Part shown: one piece after another, positions 1 to 6,759 of the stretch
How positions within the stretch are numbered: position 1 is the stretch's first letter
Layout: every line of letters starts with the position of its first letter
Origin: an uncultured Methylobacteriaceae bacterium
GTDB taxonomy: Bacteria > Pseudomonadota > Alphaproteobacteria > Rhizobiales > Beijerinckiaceae
NCBI GenBank assembly: GCA_937872715.1
Contig: CALMTJ010000123.1
Coordinates: 1-10,587, forward strand
DNA length: 10,587 nucleotides
Reading direction: 5' to 3'
Position numbers and translations under genes: made by a program
The notes under the pieces: model-generated
The model's database searches: none
What the model was told of the DNA's origin: nothing
The model's input: the letters and a program-made list of their open reading frames with translations, nothing else

Positions 1-138
1 AGCCGGTGCTGCCCGTAGAGCCCGTGCTGCCGGTCGGACCCGTGCTGCCGGTCGAACCGGTGGTCCCCGTCGAACCCGTGCTGGCCGTGGATCCCGTGTT
101 GCCGGTCGAACCCGTGCTCCCCGTGGAGCCCGACGAGC
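1..138 (-). repeat. In-frame tandem repeat encoding Gly-X-Thr (mostly GST) triplets
   Basis: About seven copies of a degenerate 18-bp unit lie in the 3' part of the FecR gene. On the coding strand one clean copy reads TCGACCGGCAGCACGGGT. It encodes 14 to 15 Gly-Ser-Thr-type triplets, with X varied to Asn, Thr or Pro at some positions. The array continues beyond the window, so its full length is unknown. The triplet period with Gly at every third residue resembles bacterial collagen-like regions, which often use GXT triplets. The low proline content means it could equally be a flexible Ser/Thr/Gly linker. Such arrays often change copy number by slippage. Confidence 0.85.
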
Positions 139-1018
139 CGCTGTTCGAGGAAGCCGGCTGCGTCACGGGGCGGCCTTGCCGGATGCGGTTCGCCTCGTCG
201 GCCTGACGGGTCTGCGCCCGGTTCCGGGCGACCGCATCCGCGCCGCCGATGACGGACAGGATATCGAGCGGACCGAAGCCGCCCCCGGGCAGGACCCCCC
301 GGGTGCCCTGGAGGTTGCCGAGGCCCTGCCGGGCGAATTGCGTGTCCGTGGGCGGGATCTTGACGCCGCCCCGCTGGCCGCCCTGGCTCGAGAGCGCCGC
401 GATCGCCTGCGCGATCGATTGGGCGGTGAGCGGGAAGGGTTCGCCGATCGGCTCGCCGCGCGAGGTCACGTAGACGCCGTAGCCGGGGCGCCGGATCACC
501 ACCGCGCTGACGTCGTTGCGGATGTCCAGGATCCCGAACGCGTTCTGGATGAGCCATCCCGTCCCCGGCACGAACATGATCGTGCCGGTCCCGCCTCGTA
601 TGCCGATGGTGGCCACGGGCGTGTTCACGTTGGCCCCGGCCGTATGGCTGATCTGGCCGCCCACGAAGCGGAGCACGCCCTTGGTCAGGGACAGCGCCAG
701 GGCGCCGCTGCCCGCCTCGGGGTCGAACACGTACTGGTCGATGACGAGAGAGCTGTTGCGGCCGAGGCTGAGCGTCGTCCTGTCCGTGAACAGGATCTGC
801 AGGGTCCCGTCCGCGGAGGTGGTCACGCGCTCGTTGCGGACGACCGACGTCCCGAGGTTCAGCGTCCGGGTCGCGTTCCCGGGCGGGGTGCCGGTCGCGG
901 CCGGGTTGGCGGCGCTGACCGAGCCGACGTTCTGCGCGAGCGCCCGCGACAGCGGCGCCACGGTGCCGAGCAGCAGCGCCAGGAGGCTGCGGCCGATGCG
1001 GGAGACGTCCTTCGCCAC
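1..1018 (-). CDS. Exported FecR-domain protein with Gly-X-Thr triplet-repeat tail (C-terminus beyond window)
   Basis: Partial: 339 codons are present and the frame is still open at the left edge. The GTG start at 1018 is chosen because the frame follows an AGGGG ribosome-binding site that overlaps the stop of the upstream gene. Residues 11-29 form a signal peptide (hydrophobic LLALLLG core, ALAQ before the likely cut). Residues about 57-145 match a FecR domain: LGTSVVRNERV, then FTDRTTLSLGRNS, then the typical VNTPVATIGIRGG. FecR domains are best known as periplasmic anti-sigma sensors. Free-standing exported versions next to outer-membrane or TPR proteins are also common in alphaproteobacteria, and their role is unclear. 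A Gln/Arg-rich linker (about 200-290) leads into Gly-X-Thr triplets from residue 294, with one Gly-to-Ala break at 312. The protein is probably periplasmic or surface exposed. It is tightly coupled to the TPR-barrel gene 10 nt upstream. Its precise function is unknown. Confidence 0.88.
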   Translation of the reverse strand, partial: MAKDVSRIGRSLLALLLGTVAPLSRALAQNVGSVSAANPAATGTPPGNATRTLNLGTSVVRNERVTTSADGTLQILFTDRTTLSLGRNSSLVIDQYVFDPEAGSGALALSLTKGVLRFVGGQISHTAGANVNTPVATIGIRGGTGTIMFVPGTGWLIQNAFGILDIRNDVSAVVIRRPGYGVYVTSRGEPIGEPFPLTAQSIAQAIAALSSQGGQRGGVKIPPTDTQFARQGLGNLQGTRGVLPGGGFGPLDILSVIGGADAVARNRAQTRQADEANRIRQGRPVTQPASSNSGSSGSTGSTGSTGNTGSTASTGSTGTTGSTGSTGPTGSTGSTGSTG

Positions 1019-1028
1019 GCGTGACCCC

Positions 1029-2366
1029 TCAGAACCTGGCCGTCGGGCCGATCAGGAACGAGGTGTCCCCGACGCGGTAGTTCGGCAGGTTCGAATCGAG
1101 GCGGGAGCGCTGCACGGTGGCCGAGAGCCCGAAATTCGCGGTGATCGGCATGTCGAGGAGAACGCCCGCCTTGTACTCGAAATCGCGACGCCGGATCGTC
1201 GGGTCGACGAACGGGTTCGGTGCGTCGAAATCGCTCCACGACACCTTGCCGAAGGGCGCGAGCGTCCATTTGAAGGGGATGAACTCCGCCGGCGGGTCGA
1301 ACCGGAGGTTCACCGCCAGCTCGCCCGAATATTGATGGAACGTCTGGTAGCCGAAACGGGCAGCGGCCTGGGTGACGTACCCCCGCGACTCGACGGACAG
1401 GGCATCGTTCACGACCGCGGTCGTGCCGATGCCGGCGATCACGGCCGAGCCGCTGTTGCGGGTCGCGGCGGGCGCGAAGAACCCGTTGGCGAAATCCACC
1501 GTACGGGCCTCGACGAACGGGTCGAGGGAGATGCCCGGCGCGGCCGGGACCCGGAGGGTGACGCCGCCGCCCCCGGCGGAGGTATAGTAGCCGCCACCCA
1601 CGAAGGCGGCACCCGCCGCGAGATAGGGCTTCACCGTCCAGCCCGGCAGCGCGTCGGGGGCGAGCGCCAGGCGCGGCCCGATGCTCGCGTCGAACAGGCC
1701 GACATCGTACTGGCTGAAGGTGGAGAGCTTTGTGACGAACCCGGTGAAACGCGTTTCCAGGATGTCGCCGCGCTGGTTGAGGAAGTCGTAGTCGTTCCCG
1801 ACGCTCATGATGAAGAAGAACGAGGTGTCGGAGCGCCTGTTGTTGGGCGCGGTGAGCAGGATGTCCTGGCCTCCGAGCCGCACCGCCAGCCTGTCAGGCA
1901 CGTAGCTCGCGTTCGACTGGACCCGGAACCCGGTCTGGAACAGCCCGCTCCAGCGGCTCTGCTCGAGCTGCTTCTCCGCCTGCGGCAACAGGGCCTCGAT
2001 GGCGGCCCGCGTGTCCGGCTCAAGGTCGGGGCTCGACAGGGCATCGTTCAGGTATTGGCTCGCGGTGGCGTAGGAGCCCAGTCGAAAATACATCAGCCCG
2101 AGCTCGTACTTGGCCCGCACGAGCTTGGGGTTGAAGTAGAGGAGCCGGTCCAGCGCGCCGATCGCCGCCTCGTAATCGCCCGCCTCCGCCGAGGCGCGGT
2201 AATAATCGAAGGTGACGTCGTGATCGCCCGGCGCCCGGAGCATGCGGGGCAGGAGCGCGGCCTGTTCCGGGGTGGCGGATTGAGCCGCGGCCGGATCCGG
2301 GCACGCGCAGGCGAGCGCGGCGCAAAGCGCCACGACACCCCACACTCCGCCCCGGGATCTCGTCAT
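1029..2366 (-). CDS. Exported TPR protein with C-terminal outer-membrane beta-barrel
   Basis: 445 residues. Residues 1-29 form a signal peptide ending AAAQ. Residues about 47-115 are tetratricopeptide-like helices (FDYYRASAEAGDYEAAIGALDRLL, then a second repeat with KYELGLMYFRLGSYATASQYL). Residues from about 139 to the end alternate aromatic/hydrophobic and polar residues with many Gly and Asn turns, and the last residue is Phe, the usual C-terminal signature of an outer-membrane barrel inserted by BamA. A periplasmic TPR module followed by a barrel of about 300 residues resembles Slam (DUF560) translocators and other TPR-OMP proteins. I cannot assign it to Slam from sequence alone. It is the first gene of a two-gene unit; the FecR protein starts 10 nt after its TGA. 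A promoter lies 33 nt upstream of the start codon. The ribosome-binding site is weak (GGACG). Likely role: an outer-membrane pore or assembly factor, possibly acting on its FecR partner (inference). Confidence 0.85.
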   Translation of the reverse strand: MTRSRGGVWGVVALCAALACACPDPAAAQSATPEQAALLPRMLRAPGDHDVTFDYYRASAEAGDYEAAIGALDRLLYFNPKLVRAKYELGLMYFRLGSYATASQYLNDALSSPDLEPDTRAAIEALLPQAEKQLEQSRWSGLFQTGFRVQSNASYVPDRLAVRLGGQDILLTAPNNRRSDTSFFFIMSVGNDYDFLNQRGDILETRFTGFVTKLSTFSQYDVGLFDASIGPRLALAPDALPGWTVKPYLAAGAAFVGGGYYTSAGGGGVTLRVPAAPGISLDPFVEARTVDFANGFFAPAATRNSGSAVIAGIGTTAVVNDALSVESRGYVTQAAARFGYQTFHQYSGELAVNLRFDPPAEFIPFKWTLAPFGKVSWSDFDAPNPFVDPTIRRRDFEYKAGVLLDMPITANFGLSATVQRSRLDSNLPNYRVGDTSFLIGPTARF

Positions 2367-2513
2367 CGTCCGATCGTCCGGCCCGTTTGCTGATTAAAAT
2401 CATATCAGCGCATCCCTGCGCTGTCATGCCGCCCGCCGAACGAACTTGCCCGGCGTGCCCGGCCTGCAACAGGAGCGCGGCGACCGGAGCGGCGCCCGGG
2501 GCGGGCGGGTGTC
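2367..2513. other. Intergenic gap between pcp and the TPR-barrel gene
   Basis: 147 nt with no supported gene. The A+T-rich left part holds the promoter described above. The right part (about 2430-2513) is very G+C rich and has short direct repeats (GCCGGGCAC followed by GCCGGGCAA on the minus strand). I see no terminator with a T-tract for the pcp transcript that enters from the right. Confidence 0.6.
2399..2427 (-). promoter_or_regulatory. Sigma70-type promoter for the TPR-barrel/FecR unit, with an inverted repeat in the spacer
   Basis: On the minus strand, ATGACA (2427-2422) and TATGAT (2404-2399) are separated by exactly 17 nt. The -10 box differs from consensus at one position. Transcription would start near 2392, about 26 nt before the ATG at 2366. 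The spacer contains GCGCAGGGATGCGC (2421-2408), a perfect 5-bp inverted repeat around GGGA. This could be a small operator, or it may be chance in G+C-rich DNA. The local A+T-rich patch (2391-2407) stands out from its surroundings. Confidence 0.6.
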
Positions 2514-3173
2514 TCACGGCCGGGGACCGGCACGGTTGACCGTGGCGCGGCGGCGCTTCGCGTGCCGGTCGGTCGCGCCGGCCCGCAGCAATCCGGCCGC
2601 GACGGTCACGAGCGCCCGCGTCAGGCTCGTCTCCCACCCCGCGCCGCGGCGACGAGCTCCGGCCCTTGGCCGCGGCGGCAGGGGAACGTGGACGAACAGG
2701 ACCGGGCAGGGCGAGGCGAGCGCCTGGTGGTAGGCGGCGTTGCAGAGGTAGCGGCCGGCATCACGCGAGATCCGCGACGGGATCCCGGCGGCCCGGAGCG
2801 GCCGCAGCGCCTTCACCGGCGCCACGCTCGTCCGTCGGCCGGGCTCGCGGCAGGCCAGCACCGGCTTCCCCGCCAGCGCGCCGGCGGCATCCGGAAAGAG
2901 GAGGCTCCGCCGCGCCGTCGCGCGCCATTCGACCCGCACGACCCGCGATCGCGCCGCGACGCCGATCATCAGGACCGCGTCCGGGGCCCGGGCGAGAGCG
3001 GGTGCGAGGCTGGTCCCGAGCGCCCGGTAGGTCGTGGGAAGGACGAGGCAGCCGGCCTCGATGCCGAGCACGCGCCAGCGCGGCGAGGCCGCGACGCCCC
3101 TCGCCAGGACGCCGCTCGGGTTGCGGGGTACGGACGGGAAGGGGCCGAAACCGGTGACGAGGAGCTTCCGCAT
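2514..3173 (-). CDS. pcp: Pyroglutamyl-peptidase I (peptidase family C15)
   Basis: 219 residues, close to the usual 210-220 of the family. The cytosolic cysteine peptidase removes N-terminal pyroglutamate from peptides. The N-terminus MRKLLVTGFGPF carries the family GFGPF motif, and the substrate-loop NPS follows at 18-20. All three catalytic residues are visible: Glu82 in RVEWRATARR, Cys144 in DAGRYLCNAAYH, and His162 in LFVHVPLPP. The typical ERVAIN after the Glu is altered to EWRATA, and the C-terminal tail is unusually basic (RHAKRRR, ending RAGPRP), so this is a divergent member. The gene starts 6 nt after meaB and is very probably co-transcribed with it. The pairing with a methylmalonyl-CoA mutase chaperone has no obvious metabolic logic. 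Confidence 0.85.
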   Translation of the reverse strand: MRKLLVTGFGPFPSVPRNPSGVLARGVAASPRWRVLGIEAGCLVLPTTYRALGTSLAPALARAPDAVLMIGVAARSRVVRVEWRATARRSLLFPDAAGALAGKPVLACREPGRRTSVAPVKALRPLRAAGIPSRISRDAGRYLCNAAYHQALASPCPVLFVHVPLPPRPRAGARRRGAGWETSLTRALVTVAAGLLRAGATDRHAKRRRATVNRAGPRP

Positions 3174-3179
3174 CGCCGG

Positions 3180-4154
3180 TCAGAGCCCGAGGAGCGCGGC
3201 GATCCGGTCGGCGGCGGCCGCCGGGGACAGGGACGCGTCCGCCACCGCCGCCTCGATGGCCGGCACCGCCGCCCGGAGCGCCGGATCGTTGCGGGCCTTC
3301 TCCCGCACGCGCTCCTCGACCATGGTCCACATCCAGCGGAGGTCCTGCCTCCGGCGCTTGGAGGCGATCTCGCCCGCCCCCTCCAGGACCGTGCGGTGCC
3401 GCTCGACCTCCCGCCAGAGCCGGTCCAGACCCATTTCGGCAAGGCCGGAGACGAGCACGACCGGCGGCGTCCAGAGCGCGCCGGGCGGAACCAGGATGTG
3501 AAGCGCCGCCCGGTATTCCCCGGCGGCGGCCGCCGCCCGCCCGGCGCCCGCTCCGTCCGCCTTGTTCACCGCTATGATGTCGGCGAGCTCGATCACGCCC
3601 TTCTTGATGCCCTGCAGCTCGTCGCCGGCGCCCGGGAGCGCCAGGACCAGGAACACGTCCGTAAGGTCGGCGACCGCTGTCTCGGACTGGCCCACACCGA
3701 CCGTCTCGACCAGCACCACATCGAACCCGGCCGCCTCGCAGAGCAGCATCGCCTCCCGGGTGCGCCCGGCGACGCCGCCGAGCGTGCCGGCGGACGGGGA
3801 GGGCCGGATGAAGGCGCCCGGATCGACCGCGAGGCGGGCCATCCGGGTCTTGTCTCCCAGGATCGCGCCGCCCGTGCGGGTCGAGCTCGGGTCCACGGCC
3901 AGCACCGCGACGCGGTGCCCGGCGGCGATCAGGTGGCAGCCGAGCGCGTCGATCAGCGTCGACTTGCCGACGCCGGGCACTCCCGTGATGCCGACCCGGA
4001 CCGCCCGGCCGGTCCGGTCCATCACGGAATCGAGCAGGGCGCGGGCGGCCTCGCGATGATCGGCGCGGCGCGATTCGACGAGCGTGATGGCGCGCGCGAG
4101 CTCCGACCGGTCCCCGGAGAGGAGGCGGTCGAGGTCGGGCGGCGGGCGCGGCAT
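3180..4154 (-). CDS. meaB: MeaB, G3E-family GTPase chaperone of methylmalonyl-CoA mutase
   Basis: 324 residues, a normal length for MeaB/ArgK. MeaB binds adenosylcobalamin-dependent methylmalonyl-CoA mutase, gates cofactor loading and protects the enzyme from inactivation using GTP. In methylotrophs it supports the ethylmalonyl-CoA/glyoxylate regeneration route. Motifs seen: Walker A GVPGVGKST (58-66), DPSS (88-91), the Switch-like region SPSAGTLGGVAG (119-130), Walker B region FDVVLVETVGVGQSE (144-158) and the guanine-specificity NKAD (197-200). A helical C-terminal dimerisation arm follows (KRRRQDLRWMW). The N-terminal RLLSGDRSELARAITLVESR is the family's usual opening, which supports the ATG at 4154. 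The ribosome-binding site is weak. pcp follows 6 nt downstream. The mutase gene itself is not in the window. Confidence 0.95.
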   Translation of the reverse strand: MPRPPPDLDRLLSGDRSELARAITLVESRRADHREAARALLDSVMDRTGRAVRVGITGVPGVGKSTLIDALGCHLIAAGHRVAVLAVDPSSTRTGGAILGDKTRMARLAVDPGAFIRPSPSAGTLGGVAGRTREAMLLCEAAGFDVVLVETVGVGQSETAVADLTDVFLVLALPGAGDELQGIKKGVIELADIIAVNKADGAGAGRAAAAAGEYRAALHILVPPGALWTPPVVLVSGLAEMGLDRLWREVERHRTVLEGAGEIASKRRRQDLRWMWTMVEERVREKARNDPALRAAVPAIEAAVADASLSPAAAADRIAALLGL

Positions 4155-4254
4155 GACGTCTTCTTGGCCGGCCCGGGCGTCCCCGTCGAGCCCCGGCGGC
4201 CGGCTCCGCGCCCACGCATCCTGTCCGGTGTGGCGCCGGCTTGGGGTGTTCCGA
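4155..4254. other. Intergenic gap between the DUF3750 gene and meaB
   Basis: 100 nt, uniformly G+C rich, with no supported gene, clear promoter or T-tracted hairpin on either strand. Both flanking genes are on the minus strand, so read-through into meaB is possible. Confidence 0.4.
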
Positions 4255-5013
4255 TCAGCCCGCCGCCGGGAGAGGAACGCCGATCCGCCCCCAACCGGGC
4301 AGCTTGAGCGCCGGACGCCGGATGTCGAGACCGGTCACGAGGCCGAGCACGTTGACCTCCAGCCCTTCGATCCAGCCGAGCGTGAACCCGAGATAGCCGC
4401 CGAGCCGGAGCTGGATGCCGGTCTGGCTCGGCGTCAACCCGACGATGTCGGTCAGGGAATGGAAGTCCTTGCCGAGCGCGGTCGGCGGCAGCGCGGCCTG
4501 GAGGTCCGGCACCGCGGCCAGCACGTGCGCCACGAAGGTGTTGGAGTTCGGCCCCGGCCACACGCGGTAATCGCCGCCATGGCCGTAGGGGTACTCGGCC
4601 ACGGCCCGGCGGACAGCCGGGATCAGCCGCTCGGCCTCCGGGCCGTCCATCGCCACCACGACCTGCGGGACGTTGCCGAACCAGCGCGCATCGGCCGCCC
4701 AGCCGTCCGTGCGGACGGGCGAGCCCCAACCGACCTTGTCGTAGCGCGTGTAGCGGAGGGCGCCCTTCGGCTTCACCACGACCCAGCTGTGATGGGCGAC
4801 GATGCCGCGCCAGCGTCCCGTCCGGGCGGCGTAGATGCGGATCAGCGCCTCCTCGCGCCGGCTCGCCTCCGGCAGGAGCCTGGCGCTAGACCAGTCGACC
4901 CGGCCCCAATCGGGCCCGAGATCGCCGCGCCACACCCACCAGGCGGCGTGCGTGGCGAGGGGCAGGATGAACAGGACCAGGAAGGCGAGGAGCACGCGGA
5001 GCAGGTTCTTCAT
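4255..5013 (-). CDS. DUF3750 domain protein with N-terminal membrane segment
   Basis: 252 residues from the ATG at 5013. It begins MKNLLRVLLAFLVLFILPL, a signal-anchor or signal peptide, and the rest is predicted periplasmic. The body matches the uncharacterised DUF3750 family: HSWVVVKPKG, then WPGPNSNTFVAHV (about residues 153-165), then KDFHSLTDIVGLTPSQTG and a Gly-rich GGYLGFTLGWIEG. The conserved HSW, GPNSNTF and DFHS stretches resemble active-site or ligand-binding motifs, but no reaction is established. The frame is open to a GTG at 5142, which would add 43 residues rich in Pro, Arg and Ala ahead of the membrane segment. That start has a modest AGCAGG site, while the ATG at 5013 has none. 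I prefer the ATG because it puts the hydrophobic segment at the N-terminus. The gene is divergent from the lytic transglycosylase gene. Confidence 0.85.
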   Translation of the reverse strand: MKNLLRVLLAFLVLFILPLATHAAWWVWRGDLGPDWGRVDWSSARLLPEASRREEALIRIYAARTGRWRGIVAHHSWVVVKPKGALRYTRYDKVGWGSPVRTDGWAADARWFGNVPQVVVAMDGPEAERLIPAVRRAVAEYPYGHGGDYRVWPGPNSNTFVAHVLAAVPDLQAALPPTALGKDFHSLTDIVGLTPSQTGIQLRLGGYLGFTLGWIEGLEVNVLGLVTGLDIRRPALKLPGWGRIGVPLPAAG

Positions 5014-5188
5014 GGAGGACGGGAAACGCGGCCAGCGCGCGGACGGGAGGAGGCGCCGTCCCCATATGGCCCCGCGCGGGTCGCGCGCCAGCTCCGGCCC
5101 CGCGGCCTGGGCGGATGCGTTCGGGTAAGGTTTTCCTGCCACAATCGCCTGCTCTTAGGTGTCCCGCCCGGCTCGCCCTGCCGGGGCC

Positions 5189-5971
5189 ATGTTCGGATCG
5201 CGTTTGACCTCCTCCCGTTCCGCCGTCGCGGCCCTGTTCACCCTCGCGCTTCTCGGAACGGCGGCTCGTGCGGATGAGCGGCCGCTGCCGCCGGTGAGGC
5301 CGGTCTTCCCGGACCTGCCGCTGCCGCCGGAGGTCAGAGGCCTCTCGGGGTTGTCCGCCGTTCCGGACGGCCGCAAGCTCTACCTCCCGCTCCTGACGCA
5401 GGAATCGCAGGCCCGCGGCCTCCCTCCGGAGGTCGCGGACGCCGTGACGCGCGTCGAGAGCGGCTATGACCCGGGCGCCGTCGGCGGCGGCGAGCGCGGG
5501 CTGATGCAGGTTCTGCCGTCCACCGCCACCATGCTGGGATTCCGGGGCACGCGGGACGAGCTCGCGGATCCCGCGACCAACATCCGCCTCGGCGTGACCT
5601 ACCTCGCCGGCGCCTGGAAGCTCGCCGGCGGCGATCTCTGCCGGGCGCTGATGAAGTACCGGGCGGGCCACAACCAGGAGCGGATGAGCGCGCTCTCCGT
5701 CGAATATTGCCGGCGCGCCAAGAGCCACCTCGCGGCCCTCGGATCGCCGCTCGGCGCGGGCGCGCTTCCGGCCGTCACGCTCGGGAGCCCCGATCCCGGG
5801 GAGGCCGGCCGTGGCGCGACCGTGAGGCGGGTCGCCGGCCGCCTGATGCGGGTCGCGCCCGTCCGGACCGCCGGCACGAGCCGCCGCTTCTGGGCGATGC
5901 ACACCGCCCGCATCAAGGCGATCGAGGCGCGGCTCCCCTGGCGGCGCGGCGGGATCCTGGCCGGAACCTGA
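5189..5971 (+). CDS. Secreted SLT-family lytic transglycosylase
   Basis: 260 residues from the ATG at 5189. The frame extends to a GTG at 5159, but the ATG places a normal signal peptide at the N-terminus (SRSAVAALFTLALLGTAARA, cut before DERP). A Pro-rich spacer (PLPPVRPVFPDLPLPP) leads to the SLT domain at about 60-190. It has the catalytic Glu in TRVESGYDP (residue 90), then GERGLMQVLPSTATMLGF, DPATNIRLGVTYL and a later LMKYRAGHN, all family motifs. The enzyme cleaves the MurNAc-GlcNAc bond of peptidoglycan in the periplasm with formation of 1,6-anhydro-MurNAc. The C-terminal 70 residues are basic and do not match a domain I recognise. The gene stands alone and converges on the tetR gene. 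It could serve wall turnover or local opening of the wall; nothing here ties it to a secretion system. Confidence 0.92.
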   Translation: MFGSRLTSSRSAVAALFTLALLGTAARADERPLPPVRPVFPDLPLPPEVRGLSGLSAVPDGRKLYLPLLTQESQARGLPPEVADAVTRVESGYDPGAVGGGERGLMQVLPSTATMLGFRGTRDELADPATNIRLGVTYLAGAWKLAGGDLCRALMKYRAGHNQERMSALSVEYCRRAKSHLAALGSPLGAGALPAVTLGSPDPGEAGRGATVRRVAGRLMRVAPVRTAGTSRRFWAMHTARIKAIEARLPWRRGGILAGT

Positions 5972-6116
5972 GACATGGCCGGCGGGTCGACCTGCCGCCG
6001 TGCGGCGGCTCCCGGCTGACCGAGCCCGACATCGATCGCCGGGTCGGCCGACCACCTGCTCCGCCGCCTGCGAACGCGCAGCCGAGCCTCGCGCCGCCGG
6101 CCTCTGAACCCGGCCT
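5972..6116. terminator. Convergent intergenic gap with hairpins, possible terminator without T-tract
   Basis: The 145 nt between the transglycosylase stop and the tetR stop hold two overlapping dyads. One is the near-palindrome GGCGGGTCGACCTGCC (5981-5996). The other is the 6-bp stem GCCGCC-GTGC-GGCGGC (5994-6009). They share bases, so only one can form at a time. No T-run follows on either strand, which is common in G+C-rich alphaproteobacteria. No gene is supported. Confidence 0.35.
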
Positions 6117-6749
6117 TCAGGAGACGGACGTGTCGGGGTCGGGAACCAGGCGCAGGCCGTCGATCAGGAGCGTGACCATTCGCTCGGCATAATCCGAGCT
6201 GACGTCGCCGGGTGGCGTGCTGAGGCTCCCGACGGCGCGGAGCAGATCCCAGGCTTGGACATCGCTCCTCACCCTCCCGGTGGCGACCGCCGCGTCGAGC
6301 AGCTTCTGCGCGGCGGGCAGCAGGTGCGCCTCCAGGTACTTGGGCAAGCTCGCATAGGCCGGATCACCGGACTGGAAGGCCGCCGCCAATCCGCGCTTCG
6401 CCGCCACGAAGCTCACGAACCGCTTGAACCACGTGGCGAGCGCCACGATCGGCTCGTGCTCGCGCGCGAAGGCCTCCGCTTCGGCGGCGCACGCGTCCAC
6501 CTCGTGCCGATAGACGGCGACGATCAGGTCCGACCGTTGCGGGAAGTGGCGATAGAGGGTGCCGACGCCGAGGCCTGCCTGCTCGGCGATCTCGCGCGAC
6601 GTGACGTCCACGCCCGCCGCGGCGAAGATCTCCGAGGCGGCCCTTAGCAGAGCGTCGATGTTGCGGCGAGCGTCGGCTCGGACGCGCTTTCCCGCGCCGC
6701 CATCGCTCCCGGTCACCTCCGGTCGGGGCTGTGAACCGCTCCTCGGCAC
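6117..6749 (-). CDS. TetR/AcrR-family transcriptional repressor
   Basis: 210 residues from the GTG at 6749. This start is chosen because AGGGGAG lies just upstream (6760-6754). The ATG at 6782 would sit inside the promoter and operator and lacks such a site. A disordered tail (about 1-30) precedes the TetR DNA-binding domain at about 31-78: NIDALLRAASEIFAAAGVDVTSREIAEQAGLGVG as the three-helix fold, with recognition helix GVGTLYRHFPQRSDL. The ligand-binding half (79-210) is helical and similar in type to regulators next to SDR oxidoreductases; the inducer cannot be read from it. The gene is divergent from the SDR pair. Two operator-like palindromes in the shared gap suggest repression of that pair and of itself (inference). 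Confidence 0.93.
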   Translation of the reverse strand: MPRSGSQPRPEVTGSDGGAGKRVRADARRNIDALLRAASEIFAAAGVDVTSREIAEQAGLGVGTLYRHFPQRSDLIVAVYRHEVDACAAEAEAFAREHEPIVALATWFKRFVSFVAAKRGLAAAFQSGDPAYASLPKYLEAHLLPAAQKLLDAAVATGRVRSDVQAWDLLRAVGSLSTPPGDVSSDYAERMVTLLIDGLRLVPDPDTSVS

Positions 6750-6759
6750 GTCGCTCCCC

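Noticed and set aside
1..138. CRISPR-like or satellite repeat array
   Set aside because: The units are contiguous without spacers and keep the reading frame of the FecR protein, so it is a protein-coding repeat.
516..2393. Open plus-strand frame of about 625 codons
   Set aside because: It is antisense to the FecR and TPR-barrel genes, has Arg/Gly/Ala-rich low-complexity translation and no domain. Long antisense frames are expected at this G+C content.
2562..4307. Open plus-strand frame of about 581 codons
   Set aside because: It runs antisense to pcp and meaB, both with complete catalytic motifs; the translation is Arg/Pro/Gly-rich with no recognisable family.
4886..6055. Open minus-strand frame of about 389 codons
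   Set aside because: It is antisense to the lytic transglycosylase, whose signal peptide and SLT motifs are clear.
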